From Spongiibacter tropicus DSM 19543 (GTDB lineage: Bacteria > Pseudomonadota > Gammaproteobacteria > Pseudomonadales > Spongiibacteraceae), in the NCBI RefSeq assembly GCF_000420325.1, contig NZ_ATUS01000004.1, positions 227,645-291,644 of the forward strand: 64,000 nucleotides of DNA. The letters run 5' to 3'. The position numbers and the translations under genes were made by a program. Positions within the stretch are counted from its first letter, which is position 1; each line of letters begins with the position of its first letter. A model generated the notes under the pieces. It was not told the origin of the DNA. It worked only from the letters and a program-made list of their open reading frames with translations, and did no database searches. This document shows, piece after piece, positions 1 through 9,561 of this stretch.

Positions 1-237
1 GCCTGGATCGGTAATTTAACCGCATTGGAACCCTATCGTCCCTGGTTTCTGGGCGCTGCCCTGGTGGCCATGGTGTTGGCCTGGCGCCAGATATACCGGC
101 CCACCAGGGCTTGTGAACCCGGCGATGTGTGCGCTGCACCCAGGGTGCATGGCGTTTACAAAGCCGCCTTCTGGTTCGTAGCGTTACTGATCGCCATCGC
201 TGCGGTGTTCCCCTATGTCCTACCCCTGTTTTACTGA
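1..237 (+). CDS. merT: Mercuric transport protein MerT, C-terminal part (cut by window edge)
   Basis: Inner-membrane protein that passes Hg(II) from periplasmic MerP to cytoplasmic MerA. The frame is open from base 1, so only about the last 78 residues are present. Visible are one hydrophobic segment (WFLGAALVAMVLAW), a cytoplasmic loop with the paired cysteines of MerT (CEPGDVC), and a last membrane helix ending PYVLPLFY. The order merT-merP-merA with short gaps is the standard mer operon; the mer promoter and merR would lie to the left and are not seen. The identification rests on the loop cysteines, the terminal helix and the context. Confidence 0.9.
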   Translation, partial: AWIGNLTALEPYRPWFLGAALVAMVLAWRQIYRPTRACEPGDVCAAPRVHGVYKAAFWFVALLIAIAAVFPYVLPLFY

Positions 238-249
238 GAGGTCCGCAAC

Positions 250-546
250 ATGAAAAAGTCCTTACTTGTAAGTTCACTGTTTGCCCTGTTCAGTCTACCC
301 CTCTGGGGCGCGGAGCAGACCGTCACGCTGGATGTGCCCGGTATGACCTGCGCCGCCTGCCCGATCACCGTAATGACTGCGCTCAAGCGGGTTGACGGTG
401 TCAGGCAGGTCGATGTCAGCTTCGAGCAGCGCGAAGCCAGGGTCACCTTCGAGGACACGCAAACCTCCGTTACAGAGTTGACGGAGGCCACGGCCAATGC
501 CGGTTATCCATCTACCCTCAAACAAAGCTCGGCAGATCAGAAGTAA
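250..546 (+). CDS. merP: Periplasmic mercuric ion binding protein MerP
   Basis: Small periplasmic heavy-metal-associated (HMA) protein that binds Hg(II) and hands it to MerT. The 98 residues start with a Sec signal peptide (MKKSLL... cleaved near LWGA) followed by one HMA domain. The metal site GMTCAACPITV at residues 31-41 has the two cysteines (34 and 37). The length is typical (about 91-98). It lies 12 bp after merT with GAGAGG upstream as ribosome binding site, and 36 bp before merA, so the three genes are surely co-transcribed. Confidence 0.95.
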   Translation: MKKSLLVSSLFALFSLPLWGAEQTVTLDVPGMTCAACPITVMTALKRVDGVRQVDVSFEQREARVTFEDTQTSVTELTEATANAGYPSTLKQSSADQK

Positions 547-573
547 TGAGATTGTAGGGTAATTTTCGGATAG

Positions 574-1989
<1,416 letters not shown>

Positions 1990-2004
1990 GGCTGCGTTCC
2001 CGGC

Positions 2005-2961
2005 TCAGTCGGCATTCCTGATCAGGCGCGGCAGCCAGCGCAGATATGCGACCATGCCGAACAACTCGACCAGGGATTGGAAGACGATGACAACGATGGC
2101 GGCACGCCAGGGCTCCGGCAGTGACAGCGCCAGCGGCAGCATGACGAAGGAGTTGCGGGTACCAAAGCTGAAGGTGAGGGTGCGGCCGATAGTGGGCGTG
2201 AACCCGAATAGCTCACTGAGCCCCTTGCCGATGGTAGCGGCGGCAACCAGATAAAGTACAAAAACCACAAGCGCCGACCACAGCAGGGCGCCATTGTCGA
2301 TCACCAGGCTGACCTGGGAGCCGGCAATCAGAAACACCACCAGTGCCAGCAACGGCACGGGCAGCCACCCAAGCCAGTCCACCAGTGTTTGCGCGCGCGG
2401 GTGCTTTTCCGTCAACCGTTCGGTAATCCAGGCCAGGATCAGCGGGGTGACAATCAATCCGAAGAATGCCGGCAGCAAGTGGCTGCCAACCGCCAGTTCA
2501 ATGGCGATATTGCCCATGAAGAGCCAGATATAAATGGGTAGCAAAATGAGCTGGACCAGCAGAAGGATCGGCGCGGCCGCTATGGCCCTGGCACCGTCCC
2601 CACCACCGAGATGGGTAAAACTGATAAACCAGTCCGTACAGGGCACCAGCAGTACCAGCAGTACGCCGAGACGAATAGCGGGATCATCCGGTAACAGCCA
2701 CAACAGAAGACCAACGACCACCGGTATCAGGATAAAATTGCCCGTCAGCAAAGCGGCCAGAAAGCGGCGATCACGAAATGCCGACCTGAGATGTATCAGT
2801 GGTACCTGAGTGAAAGTAGTGTACAGGAGAACACCCAGGGCCGGCCAAAGCAGCGCTTCCCAATGACGAGTCTGCTCTGGTGACATCCAGCCGATGGCCA
2901 TGCCGGCCAGGATGGCAACCAGATAAAACCAGACCTGATATTGTTCTAGGCTGTTACGCAT
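2005..2961 (-). CDS. Acr3/BASS-family membrane exporter (probable arsenite-type efflux protein)
   Basis: Predicted inner-membrane protein of 318 residues with about ten hydrophobic segments, of the bile acid:sodium symporter (BASS)/Acr3 fold. The segment LVPCTDWFISFTHLGGGD in the middle resembles the Acr3 motif with the conserved membrane cysteine needed for arsenite export, so 'arsenic resistance protein' is the likely database name. It converges on merA with only 15 bp between stop codons. Being on the same island as mer supports a metal/metalloid-resistance role. No ArsR or ArsC gene is next to it, so the substrate is not proven; a generic BASS transporter is the alternative. Start has GGAAG upstream. 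Confidence 0.7.
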   Translation of the reverse strand: MRNSLEQYQVWFYLVAILAGMAIGWMSPEQTRHWEALLWPALGVLLYTTFTQVPLIHLRSAFRDRRFLAALLTGNFILIPVVVGLLLWLLPDDPAIRLGVLLVLLVPCTDWFISFTHLGGGDGARAIAAAPILLLVQLILLPIYIWLFMGNIAIELAVGSHLLPAFFGLIVTPLILAWITERLTEKHPRAQTLVDWLGWLPVPLLALVVFLIAGSQVSLVIDNGALLWSALVVFVLYLVAAATIGKGLSELFGFTPTIGRTLTFSFGTRNSFVMLPLALSLPEPWRAAIVVIVFQSLVELFGMVAYLRWLPRLIRNAD

Positions 2962-3293
2962 TTGGCTTCTTCCACGATGATACCCGGACTCGGCACCTGT
3001 TTGTGTGGGCCGGATAGTACCATGGGAGTCCTGTGAGTCACGGTGTTGTCAGCCAACGTGTCTGTGGGAGTTCCTTCCAACCCCAGCAAAGTACTACTGC
3101 ATACGCTGAGATATGCCCCAAGTTACCGGCCGATTTCTTAGGGAAAATCTGGGGCAATTTGATCGCCAAACTATGCCATTTCAGGCCATATTGCGTAGTA
3201 CGGTGTAGGCTTCCTACGATGGTGATAATAAAAGAAAATACGTATTTTTAGCCGTTTGGCGTTCAGTCTGTCCCCACTCTTGGAGAATGGTCA
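2962..3293. other. Intergenic region between exporter and integrase 1
   Basis: About 330 bases without a convincing gene. A 72-codon open frame at 3033-3251 has no ribosome binding site and no recognisable sequence. The stretch should hold the promoter of the leftward exporter gene near 2965-3020; its 3200-3250 part is AT-rich. No terminator-like hairpin was found. Confidence 0.5.
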
Positions 3294-4490
3294 TTAGGGT
3301 TCCGCCTTATTTGATTTCAGCCTGGTGATAATCTGGCGTCGATTTGCCACCAGTTCGGCTGCTTCCCGCACCGGATCGTCCTCGACATGAACGTATCGCA
3401 TGAACATGGTCACGGTTTTGTGGGCAGTCAACGCCATACCCACTTTGATCGGGACACCTGAATTGGCAATGTCGGTGGCAGCGCGATGCCGTATGCCATG
3501 TGTGCCAACAAGGGGGATGCCGGCCCTTTTCAGTATGCGGCGCCAGGCGCCATAGTAGGCATTTTGGGTCAACGGCTTGTTGGGATCTTCCAGAGCAGGG
3601 CAGACGTACGGCGATTTGCTGTGGATTGCGGCATCAGAGAGCAGTTCGTAGGCTTCCGAGCTGATAGGTTTGGACATGTCACCGGTTTTGCTGTCGGGCC
3701 AGACGACTCGGCGACCGACCAGGTCTACCCACTCCCATTGTAGCGCCAGGATTTCTGACATCCTGGCGGCAAAGGCAAACTGGAGTCGGATGCCGAGAAT
3801 TGGGGAAGGATGCTCAAGCTCCTCTTTTTCCGCTTTATCCAGCTGCCTGAATAGCTGGATCATCTCCTTGTCGGTAAGCAGTCGGGTTTTGCCTTTCTCG
3901 GGGAACTTGGTCACGTGTCGGCAAGGATTGGTGCCATCCGGGCGGTACCCCCAAAGTTCAGCCAGGTTGAACATTTTGCGAACACAAGCCAGTATCCGGT
4001 TAGCCTGGGTGGGTGTTTTTTCCAGGCGCTTCATGAGCGCCAAAATATCTGCCCGTTCCACCTCGTGGACTTTCAGGGTGCCCATAGAGGGGAGAAGATA
4101 TTTATCGATATGGTACTGGTTTTTCTTTTGGGTAAGTGGTTTGTTGTGCGGTATACAGTGATCTTCCATAAAACGTTTGCATAGATCCTTAACTGTCGGG
4201 GCTTGCCGATCCCTGGCTTTTTGGCCTGAAGGGTCATTGCCCCGGCGTACATCCGCCAGCAAATCCTGAGCGAGGGTGCGGGCCTGTTCGACAGTCAGCT
4301 CGCCAAACAGGCCAAGTGACGGCTTGCGTCGCTTGCCACTGTTTGTGCGATACTGGAGCATGAAAACCTTGCGTCCAGTTGGGGTGACTTTGCAGAAAAA
4401 TCCGGGGACGAGGGTATCCCTCAATTCAATGTCGGTCTCTCCCGGTTGGGCACTGGCAACGATGGTTTTTGTGAGCTTTACTCGCGGCAT
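3294..4490 (-). CDS. Tyrosine recombinase, P4-type integrase (element 1)
   Basis: Site-specific recombinase of 398 residues with the N-terminal DUF4102-type arm-binding domain (residues about 1-90), a SAM-like core-binding domain, and a C-terminal catalytic domain. Catalytic residues visible: Arg in FAARMSEILAL, HxxR in THGIRHRA, His in TAHKT (about 357) and the nucleophile Tyr in MRYVH (about 366). It lies next to the tRNA-Leu fragment at 4677-4732, the usual place of an integrase beside its attachment site, so it most likely mobilises the left element that carries mer. Start chosen with AGGAG eight bases upstream. Only distantly related to the second integrase at 10939-12153. Confidence 0.95.
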   Translation of the reverse strand: MPRVKLTKTIVASAQPGETDIELRDTLVPGFFCKVTPTGRKVFMLQYRTNSGKRRKPSLGLFGELTVEQARTLAQDLLADVRRGNDPSGQKARDRQAPTVKDLCKRFMEDHCIPHNKPLTQKKNQYHIDKYLLPSMGTLKVHEVERADILALMKRLEKTPTQANRILACVRKMFNLAELWGYRPDGTNPCRHVTKFPEKGKTRLLTDKEMIQLFRQLDKAEKEELEHPSPILGIRLQFAFAARMSEILALQWEWVDLVGRRVVWPDSKTGDMSKPISSEAYELLSDAAIHSKSPYVCPALEDPNKPLTQNAYYGAWRRILKRAGIPLVGTHGIRHRAATDIANSGVPIKVGMALTAHKTVTMFMRYVHVEDDPVREAAELVANRRQIITRLKSNKAEP

Positions 4491-4676
4491 TTCTGGACTC
4501 CTGAAACCTCCGGTTCCAGGTCTTATCCAAGGAGCAAATAGGAGCCTCGGGAGAGCGAACCAGAGCGATTAGCATCAAACTCCGGCATATGATCCCTTTT
4601 TTTAAGTCTTTGAAAAACCAGCTGAATCGCGCCGTATACAAGCAGGGAGTACCCCGGAGTGGAAGCCAGACTACCG

Positions 4677-4732
4677 CTTAAAATCTCCCGACTATTGCAG
4701 TCGTGCCGGTTCGATTCCGGCCTCGGGCACCA
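4677..4732 (+). repeat. Attachment-site copy 1: 3' part of tRNA-Leu(UAA)
   Basis: 56 bp identical to 12400-12455. It runs from the anticodon loop (CTTAAAATC, anticodon TAA) through the variable arm, the T arm (GCCGGTTCGATTCCGGC) and the acceptor end to CCA. The sequence upstream (4630-4676) cannot form the 5' half of a tRNA, so this is a displaced 3' tRNA fragment made by integration and not a functional tRNA gene. It marks the junction between element 1 (integrase at 3294) and element 2. Confidence 0.9.
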
Positions 4733-4789
4733 ATAAAATCAATGAGTTATCGTATTTTTCCTCTTTGTGCGAACTGTCGGCATTTTTCG

Positions 4790-4809
4790 ATAGTAGACGC
4801 ATAGTAGAC
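4790..4809 (+). repeat. Direct repeat pair atagtagac (left-end integrase arm-type sites)
   Basis: Two copies of ATAGTAGAC at 4790-4798 and 4801-4809, period 11 bp, about 58 bp inside the left att copy. The same pair with the same 11-bp period lies at 12249-12268 near the right end. Position and symmetry fit the DR sites bound by the N-terminal domain of P4-type integrases; the role is inferred. Confidence 0.65.
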
Positions 4810-4852
4810 GGCTCTGGTTTTTCCTTTGCACCTATCAAGCTGGAGGCTCTGT

Positions 4853-5593
4853 ATGTCTCCTGAATTTGGTATGCCTCCTGAACTGGAACTCCCGCTGGCG
4901 GAGAACGTGTTCTTCGTAAAATCTCGCGTCTTGGCTAAATTGCTAAACGTGCCAACCGCCAAGCTCCGTTCATGGGAAAAGAGCACGGATATCCTCAAAC
5001 GATCTCGCAACCCTCGTCGGGCATGCTACACCAGAGGATCGGCACTTGAGCTTATTCGTTATTACAGGATGTCCGTCGAAAGCGGAGAGCCCTTGCCGAA
5101 GGTTTGGCGCCGAGAGAATGGGGTTCCTTTGCGTAGAACGTCTGCCAAGCCTAAGCCCAAGCCGGAAACTGGAACGGCACCGTTAGGGTCCACAGGGGCC
5201 CTGAGTGCTCGGAAAATCTCCGAGATTGCAGGTGTGAGTAGATGTACAGCTAGGCGGTATAGGAGGCGTAATAGCGCTCCACAGGCAGTTGTTAAGCTAC
5301 TGAGCTTGTATATGCGTGGGCGTGTCCTACCCGAAAGTTGGAGTCACACCTTCATAAATGCCAGCGGAAATCTTGAGTTCTATGGAGTGGGTGAGGTCAA
5401 CGAGAACGATGCCATTAATTTTGCCTGGCATGAAGATCTGTTGCGACAGCAAGTTTGTGCCCTTGAGCACGATCTGGCTGCGGCCAAAAAGCGTATCGCC
5501 GTGCTTGAGCAGGAGCTGATCGATACCCGTGAAGGCGTTGGAGGCCCGAATTCGGCCAATGAAAGGGAATTTTTTGGGAGGACAGGACTATGA
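4853..5593 (+). CDS. Unknown element protein with HTH-like regions and C-terminal coiled coil (phage DUF3653-like)
   Basis: About 246 residues from an ATG preceded by CTGGAGG; a longer frame with a TTG start at 4826 has no such signal. The N-terminal part (VKSRVLAKLLNVPTAKLRSW) looks like a helix-turn-helix, and a second region (LSARKISEIAGVSRCTARRYRR) continues into a pattern with an invariant-looking tryptophan that resembles DUF3653-type phage regulators. The end (about 195-235) is a coiled coil (LEHDLAAAKKRIAVLEQEL). It overlaps the next gene by four bases and is probably transcribed from the left end of the element. A DNA-binding role is inferred only. Confidence 0.55.
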   Translation: MSPEFGMPPELELPLAENVFFVKSRVLAKLLNVPTAKLRSWEKSTDILKRSRNPRRACYTRGSALELIRYYRMSVESGEPLPKVWRRENGVPLRRTSAKPKPKPETGTAPLGSTGALSARKISEIAGVSRCTARRYRRRNSAPQAVVKLLSLYMRGRVLPESWSHTFINASGNLEFYGVGEVNENDAINFAWHEDLLRQQVCALEHDLAAAKKRIAVLEQELIDTREGVGGPNSANEREFFGRTGL

Positions 5594-6051
5594 GCGCCAT
5601 GACATTGCGGCAGATCAGAGAAGAACTGGAGGTAGTGACTGACGCCTGTCGACGCCTGGAGAACTTGGCTGCGCAGAGCGAAGGGCATTCAACGGATGTG
5701 GCAATCATACTCCGCCCGCTGAATGAACAATTCCGTAAGCTGCTGGACGCCATCCAGCCGTACATTGATGCTCAGATGGAAAAAGTCCGGCAAGGTAAGA
5801 TTTTTGGGCCTTCGACTAAGGGTAAGTCGGTGTACTCGATTCATCGCTATCTTGAGATTGGCATTGAAGCACTGGAAGGCATACAGGCTACGGCGGCAGA
5901 GGCCGATGTGAAGGCGAAGCCGGTCAGTTTTCCAATGGTAACGGCAATACTTCACATTGAAGGGGCGCTGTTTGACCTGGATGAACTGATTGAAATTGAG
6001 TCAAAGCGCAAAGGAGGCGGGCTGGTCGGCCCGCTGGGTGTGGTCAGTTGA
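5590..6051 (+). CDS. Hypothetical helical protein of the integrative element
   Basis: A 153-residue protein that I do not recognise. It overlaps the gene before it by ATGA, so the two are translationally coupled. The sequence is charged and mostly helical, without signal peptide, membrane segment, cysteines arranged for metal binding, or catalytic motif. The first half (LRQIREELEVVTDACRRLENL) could form a coiled coil, possibly pairing with the coiled coil of the upstream product. It converges with the antitoxin gene, with 7 bp between the stops. Confidence 0.6.
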   Translation: MSAMTLRQIREELEVVTDACRRLENLAAQSEGHSTDVAIILRPLNEQFRKLLDAIQPYIDAQMEKVRQGKIFGPSTKGKSVYSIHRYLEIGIEALEGIQATAAEADVKAKPVSFPMVTAILHIEGALFDLDELIEIESKRKGGGLVGPLGVVS

Positions 6052-6058
6052 TGATGTA

Positions 6059-6388
6059 TTAAGCGGGGGTTGCGGCGTCGTTAAGGTCGTGGAACTGCTT
6101 TATCGACACCGAGCCCTCGGGGAACTTGGCTTGAATCTCCAGCTCTCCGCCCATGGCCTGAATGGCTTCGCGTAGCGTTGACACATACATGTCAGTACGG
6201 CGCTCCATTTTGGAAATGGCCGCTTGGTTGACATGCATTCGCTCTGCAAGTTGAGCCTGAGACAGTTTGCGTGCCTGCCGAAGCTCCGACAGCGGCATTT
6301 CAGCCAGTAGCATGTCGGCTTTGGCTTTAGCTGCCGCCTGAGACTCTGGCGACATCTTGTCCCGCAGGTTTTTAAATGATTTCGCCAT
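6059..6388 (-). CDS. HigA-like XRE-family antitoxin
   Basis: 109 residues. A helix-turn-helix of the XRE/Cro type lies at about 36-75 (LRQARKLSQAQLAERMHVNQAAISKMERR), with helical sequence before it and a short tail after it. It is the second gene of a toxin-first pair, 16 bp behind the toxin, with GGAGGG upstream of its ATG. In HigBA-type modules the antitoxin neutralises the toxin and represses the operon; the palindrome over the toxin start (6758-6773) is the probable operator. Family clear, pairing inferred from arrangement. Confidence 0.85.
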   Translation of the reverse strand: MAKSFKNLRDKMSPESQAAAKAKADMLLAEMPLSELRQARKLSQAQLAERMHVNQAAISKMERRTDMYVSTLREAIQAMGGELEIQAKFPEGSVSIKQFHDLNDAATPA

Positions 6389-6404
6389 GGTTCATTCCCT
6401 CCAC

Positions 6405-6764
6405 TCAACGACTGGATTCATTGGCAATTTCCAGCAGGTGCTGGTCATACAGGCTATCTGCAACTGGTATGTACTCGTCGTAGAATCGCTTGTTACCTGT
6501 TTTATCACCGCCGATCAGCAAAATTGCCACCCGGCGCGGGTCGAATGCGTAAAAGACCCGATACGGTCGCCCCTGGTGTTGCACCCTCAGTTCCCGCATA
6601 TGACTATGCTTGGAACCGTTGATGCCTGAGCTGTAGGGGTGGGGTAATTGTGGTCCCCGCTTTTCCAACAACTCGACATAGGCGGCGATGTCCTCCTGCT
6701 CAGCAGTGGTGAGTGATTCCCACCACAGGCCAAATTCATCCGTATATTCGACTTCGCATTCCAT
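6405..6764 (-). CDS. HigB/RelE-superfamily toxin (phage Gp49-like)
   Basis: 119 residues of the RelE/HigB ribosome-dependent mRNA interferase fold. Typical features: TDEFGLWWESLTTAEQEDI near the start, HMRELRV, YRVFYAFDPRRVAILLIGGDKTG and the C-terminal RFYDEYIPVAD. Basic residues in the RELRVQ and RPYRV strands are where the family carries its active-site groups. It is the first gene of the pair with the XRE antitoxin, the usual order for HigBA. The consensus-like promoter places the likely transcription start at the start codon itself (see promoter entry). Confidence 0.85.
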   Translation of the reverse strand: MECEVEYTDEFGLWWESLTTAEQEDIAAYVELLEKRGPQLPHPYSSGINGSKHSHMRELRVQHQGRPYRVFYAFDPRRVAILLIGGDKTGNKRFYDEYIPVADSLYDQHLLEIANESSR

Positions 6765-6798
6765 TGATGGAATATAACCTCCGTGGAATAAATGTCAA
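6758..6798 (-). promoter_or_regulatory. Promoter and palindromic operator of the toxin-antitoxin operon
   Basis: Reading leftward: -35 TTGACA (6798-6793), 16-bp spacer, -10 TATATT (6776-6771). The palindrome ATTCCAT-TG-ATGGAAT (6758-6773) overlaps the -10 and the toxin ATG (6764-6762), as expected for autoregulation by the antitoxin. The predicted start of transcription, about seven bases after the -10, falls on or next to the A of the ATG. Confidence 0.7.
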
Positions 6799-6849
6799 GC
6801 GGCGATAATACCGACAGCAAGGGCCGGTATTATCGATCAGTAGCTAGAG

Positions 6850-7464
6850 TCAGGCGATTTCCGCATCAAGTAATGCGGTCTCATCTTCTTCTTGATCAAG
6901 CTCCTTCAGGCCCAACGCCCCAGCAATCAGGGAGCCGGTGTACTGGCCAGTGGTTTCCATGTCGTGATACGGCATCGTATTGCAGATGGCAACCACATCC
7001 TGGCCCCGAAGTTGGCGAACAATACCGTCCTGCTGAGCTGTCAGGCAGAGCAGTTTGAAGGCGAGTTTTAGTGCCTTCTCTTTGGCGACACTTTGGAAAA
7101 TGGAGCCGCGAGGCACCTCTGATGCGGCCAGCTCCTCAATTTGCAGTTGATTGTCATAGTAGGCATCCAGCAGTTGCTCCACCTGGCTGTCGTCCAGTGC
7201 CGCAGAAATCTGGAAGCCATCGCGCATTCGGATGCCGATCGATTGCTGTTCGGCGGGCACCGAGTCGCCGGCCTCCGGGCTCCAGCCGTGTTCGCGGTAG
7301 TAGCTGTTGAGCGCTGTCAGCCAGCGATCTTCAAGAATTCGCTTGCCACTCTCAAATTGCGAGAGATAAGCGCGGCTGATGCCGGTGTCTTTGGCGACAC
7401 GGGATTGTGAAAGGTTGACAGCCGCGCGTGCTGCAACCGCCTGAGTATTGCTCAGAATAGTCAT
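6850..7464 (-). CDS. XRE-family transcriptional repressor of the element
   Basis: 204 residues. An N-terminal helix-turn-helix (about residues 10-45: LSQSRVAKDTGISRAYLSQFESGKR) is followed by a long helical C-terminal part rich in Asp/Glu (end LKELDQEEDETALLDAEIA) that I do not recognise and that lacks the Ser-Lys peptidase motif of LexA/CI repressors. It lies immediately after the replication gene on the same strand (91 bp), with GAGGAAAG before its ATG. A role in controlling replication or excision is likely from context. Confidence 0.75.
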   Translation of the reverse strand: MTILSNTQAVAARAAVNLSQSRVAKDTGISRAYLSQFESGKRILEDRWLTALNSYYREHGWSPEAGDSVPAEQQSIGIRMRDGFQISAALDDSQVEQLLDAYYDNQLQIEELAASEVPRGSIFQSVAKEKALKLAFKLLCLTAQQDGIVRQLRGQDVVAICNTMPYHDMETTGQYTGSLIAGALGLKELDQEEDETALLDAEIA

Positions 7465-7555
7465 CGTTCTTTCCTCGTTTAGGTTTTAAGTCCACCAGCC
7501 GCCGTGATTGGTGCTGGCTTCGATCTGATCCGGGAGACTCCCGGCCTCAAATGCT

Positions 7556-9286
7556 TCATTGCCTCGTACTCGTCTCGCTCGGCGTACAGTTATTGACACA
7601 AGTCCAAGGGGGCGGGCTTCGCTCCGCCAAATTCAAAGCGCAGGGCTGCGCCCCGCGCGGAACAATCATCCACTCGGTAAAACGAGTGCGAATAGCAATT
7701 TCACGGGCGGCCTGGCGAAGCGCCACGCCAACGATATGGGTAATGTCTTCACCGTATTGCCCCGGTTTTTCTTTGATAAACAACAAGGCCCGCATGGCTT
7801 GCTGATTGCGACTGGCGAAGGGGCCATGCTCGCCACCCATAAGCTCAACGAACTCAGCCCAATGCCCATGGTCGGCGGCACTGCGGAGCTGTTCTGCCAG
7901 TGCTTGATCGACGCCATCCAGCGGCTCAGAAAGTTTCCTCAGCTCGCGCCAGACCGTTACGGAGCAGGAGCCAATCTGCTGGAACTGCCGAATACCCCAG
8001 AGCGAGGCCCAGGCTCGGATGCGGCCTGCATTTTGGTCCGGTGGGATGCCGCTTTCATCGCCCAGTTCGTCGGTACTGAAACCGTAGCCATCAATATTTT
8101 TGGAGATGTACTTGGCGATATAGCCCGTGGCGCTCCCCTTGGTGGGATCAGCATCTACGCGAACAGCCCGGTGTTTGTGTGCTCCATGCTCGTTACCGTC
8201 TTCGGTCAGGGCATGTTTTTGGAAAATTTCCCATGCTGGCTCTATGTGTTCCGGGGAGAAAAACAGCACGAAGTGAAAGTGCGGTGTACCGTCATGATGC
8301 GGTTCGCAAACGCGAAGCCCGAAGCTTTTTATACCCGCTCGCTTCCACGCCGCCCGGATTCTCGCCCATACGCCGCACAGGTATTGCTGAGCCTCGGCAG
8401 GTGTTGAACCGTTGTAATTCGGGTTAACCTGGCCGCTTTGACTTAGAATCGCGTGGTAAGCACTGGGGCAGGTGAGGGTGAGAAACAGGCCTTTAAGATC
8501 CATTGCGTTGGCCAGCGCCTCCCAACCGCCGATACGTGTCATCAGCTCATGTCTGCGGTTTACTGGGTTTGAAACACTGGCCTCCACACATTGCTCTAGT
8601 GGAACAATGTCGCCATCCTGATTAACCGCATCGAGATTGGCGAGCAGTCCGGCATTACGGGTTTGGGAACAAAGCCAGCGCCGGTGCGCCCAGTCTGAAA
8701 GGTAGGGCGCGCGACGGCTGCAAACCGCCCCGGAATCTCGTAGTACTGCCTCGACTTTTCGCCCGCAAACGACCCGCAGCTTCCGTCGCCACCATGTTGG
8801 CGTTTGGGCGCGAGCGGCGGCCGCTGCCTGTTTTCCTCTAGCGGTTTCGGGTGAATCACCCTGTTTAACGTCAGCGGGCCACTCAATACCCTGTGCTTCA
8901 ACCTCAATTTTTGCGGCTTCAATGGCGCCGTCGAAGTCGCCACGTATTGCTCGCTTCGAGTAGGCGCGCTCACATTTCCGGGCAAACTGGTCTGATAGCT
9001 GGCGTATATCCTCGTCATCCATTGTTGCCGAGAAGCGGTACTCCGTGACGGCCAGCGCCCTGGAGTATTCCCGAAGCTGGCTGTTGGCGCGCTGATAGCC
9101 GGAGTTGCGGCAGGTGCTCAGGTAGGCTGACAGCAGCTCCCGCTCAATGGGGAAATGGCGTCGGATATGCTCCCCCCGAAACAGTCTGCATTCGCGGGTT
9201 CCATATTTGTTTACCGCGTCCCAAAGCTTGGAGAACGGGGCGGGAGGGGTTGGGGCTTCGGTAAGCCGGCGCTGGTAGCAGGTCAT
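7556..9286 (-). CDS. Replication initiation endonuclease, phage GpA family (HUH)
   Basis: 576 residues matching the phage P2 gene A type (Phage_GPA) rolling-circle initiator. The metal-binding HUH motif is in GTPHFHFVLFF (about 330-340) and the catalytic tyrosines in YIAKYISKN (about 390), with the lysine between them usual for this family. The protein nicks its origin and stays on the 5' end to start rolling-circle replication; in P2-like phages the origin lies inside the gene itself. An integrative element with its own initiator can replicate after excision. Shorter than P2 A (about 760) but the core is complete. GGGGAG precedes the ATG. Confidence 0.9.
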   Translation of the reverse strand: MTCYQRRLTEAPTPPAPFSKLWDAVNKYGTRECRLFRGEHIRRHFPIERELLSAYLSTCRNSGYQRANSQLREYSRALAVTEYRFSATMDDEDIRQLSDQFARKCERAYSKRAIRGDFDGAIEAAKIEVEAQGIEWPADVKQGDSPETARGKQAAAAARAQTPTWWRRKLRVVCGRKVEAVLRDSGAVCSRRAPYLSDWAHRRWLCSQTRNAGLLANLDAVNQDGDIVPLEQCVEASVSNPVNRRHELMTRIGGWEALANAMDLKGLFLTLTCPSAYHAILSQSGQVNPNYNGSTPAEAQQYLCGVWARIRAAWKRAGIKSFGLRVCEPHHDGTPHFHFVLFFSPEHIEPAWEIFQKHALTEDGNEHGAHKHRAVRVDADPTKGSATGYIAKYISKNIDGYGFSTDELGDESGIPPDQNAGRIRAWASLWGIRQFQQIGSCSVTVWRELRKLSEPLDGVDQALAEQLRSAADHGHWAEFVELMGGEHGPFASRNQQAMRALLFIKEKPGQYGEDITHIVGVALRQAAREIAIRTRFTEWMIVPRGAQPCALNLAERSPPPWTCVNNCTPSETSTRQ

Positions 9287-9520
9287 GGTCGAGTACTCCC
9301 CAAAATTTGGAAACTGCTATTTCCAAAAAATGAAGGGGAAGTCGGTGTAACCCATTGTTTTACATGGGGTGTTTTGGGGGGTTCCTCTGGTTTAACATGG
9401 TGAGAAACCTTGAGACATTTCCCAAAATTGGGATGGGGAAAACCGCAGCATTGCGGTTTAACACCTTGCTGAATGTCGGCCATTTCGCTAATCTTCCTGT
9501 GCTGATTGAAAGCAATACCC

Positions 9521-9561
9521 AAAAGCCCGCAGAGCTACGCCAATAGCTGCGGGCTTTTTTT
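9521..9561. terminator. Bidirectional intrinsic terminator
   Basis: Stem AAAAGCCCGCAG (9521-9532) pairs with CTGCGGGCTTTTTTT (9547-9561), leaving a 14-base loop. The T-run is on the right for rightward transcription; the leading A-run gives a T-run for the leftward AlpA-like gene, whose stop is at its edge. Confidence 0.85.

Noticed and set aside
3033..3251. 72-codon open frame between the exporter and integrase 1
   Set aside because: No ribosome binding site, no recognisable sequence and unlike its neighbours in codon use.
4677..4732. Complete tRNA-Leu gene
   Set aside because: Only the 3' part from the anticodon loop on is present; upstream bases cannot form the acceptor 5' strand, D arm or anticodon 5' stem. 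The same holds for 12400-12455.
7559..8407. 282-codon plus-strand open frame opposite the replication gene
   Set aside because: Shadow of the GpA-like gene, whose HUH and tyrosine motifs are complete on the minus strand.
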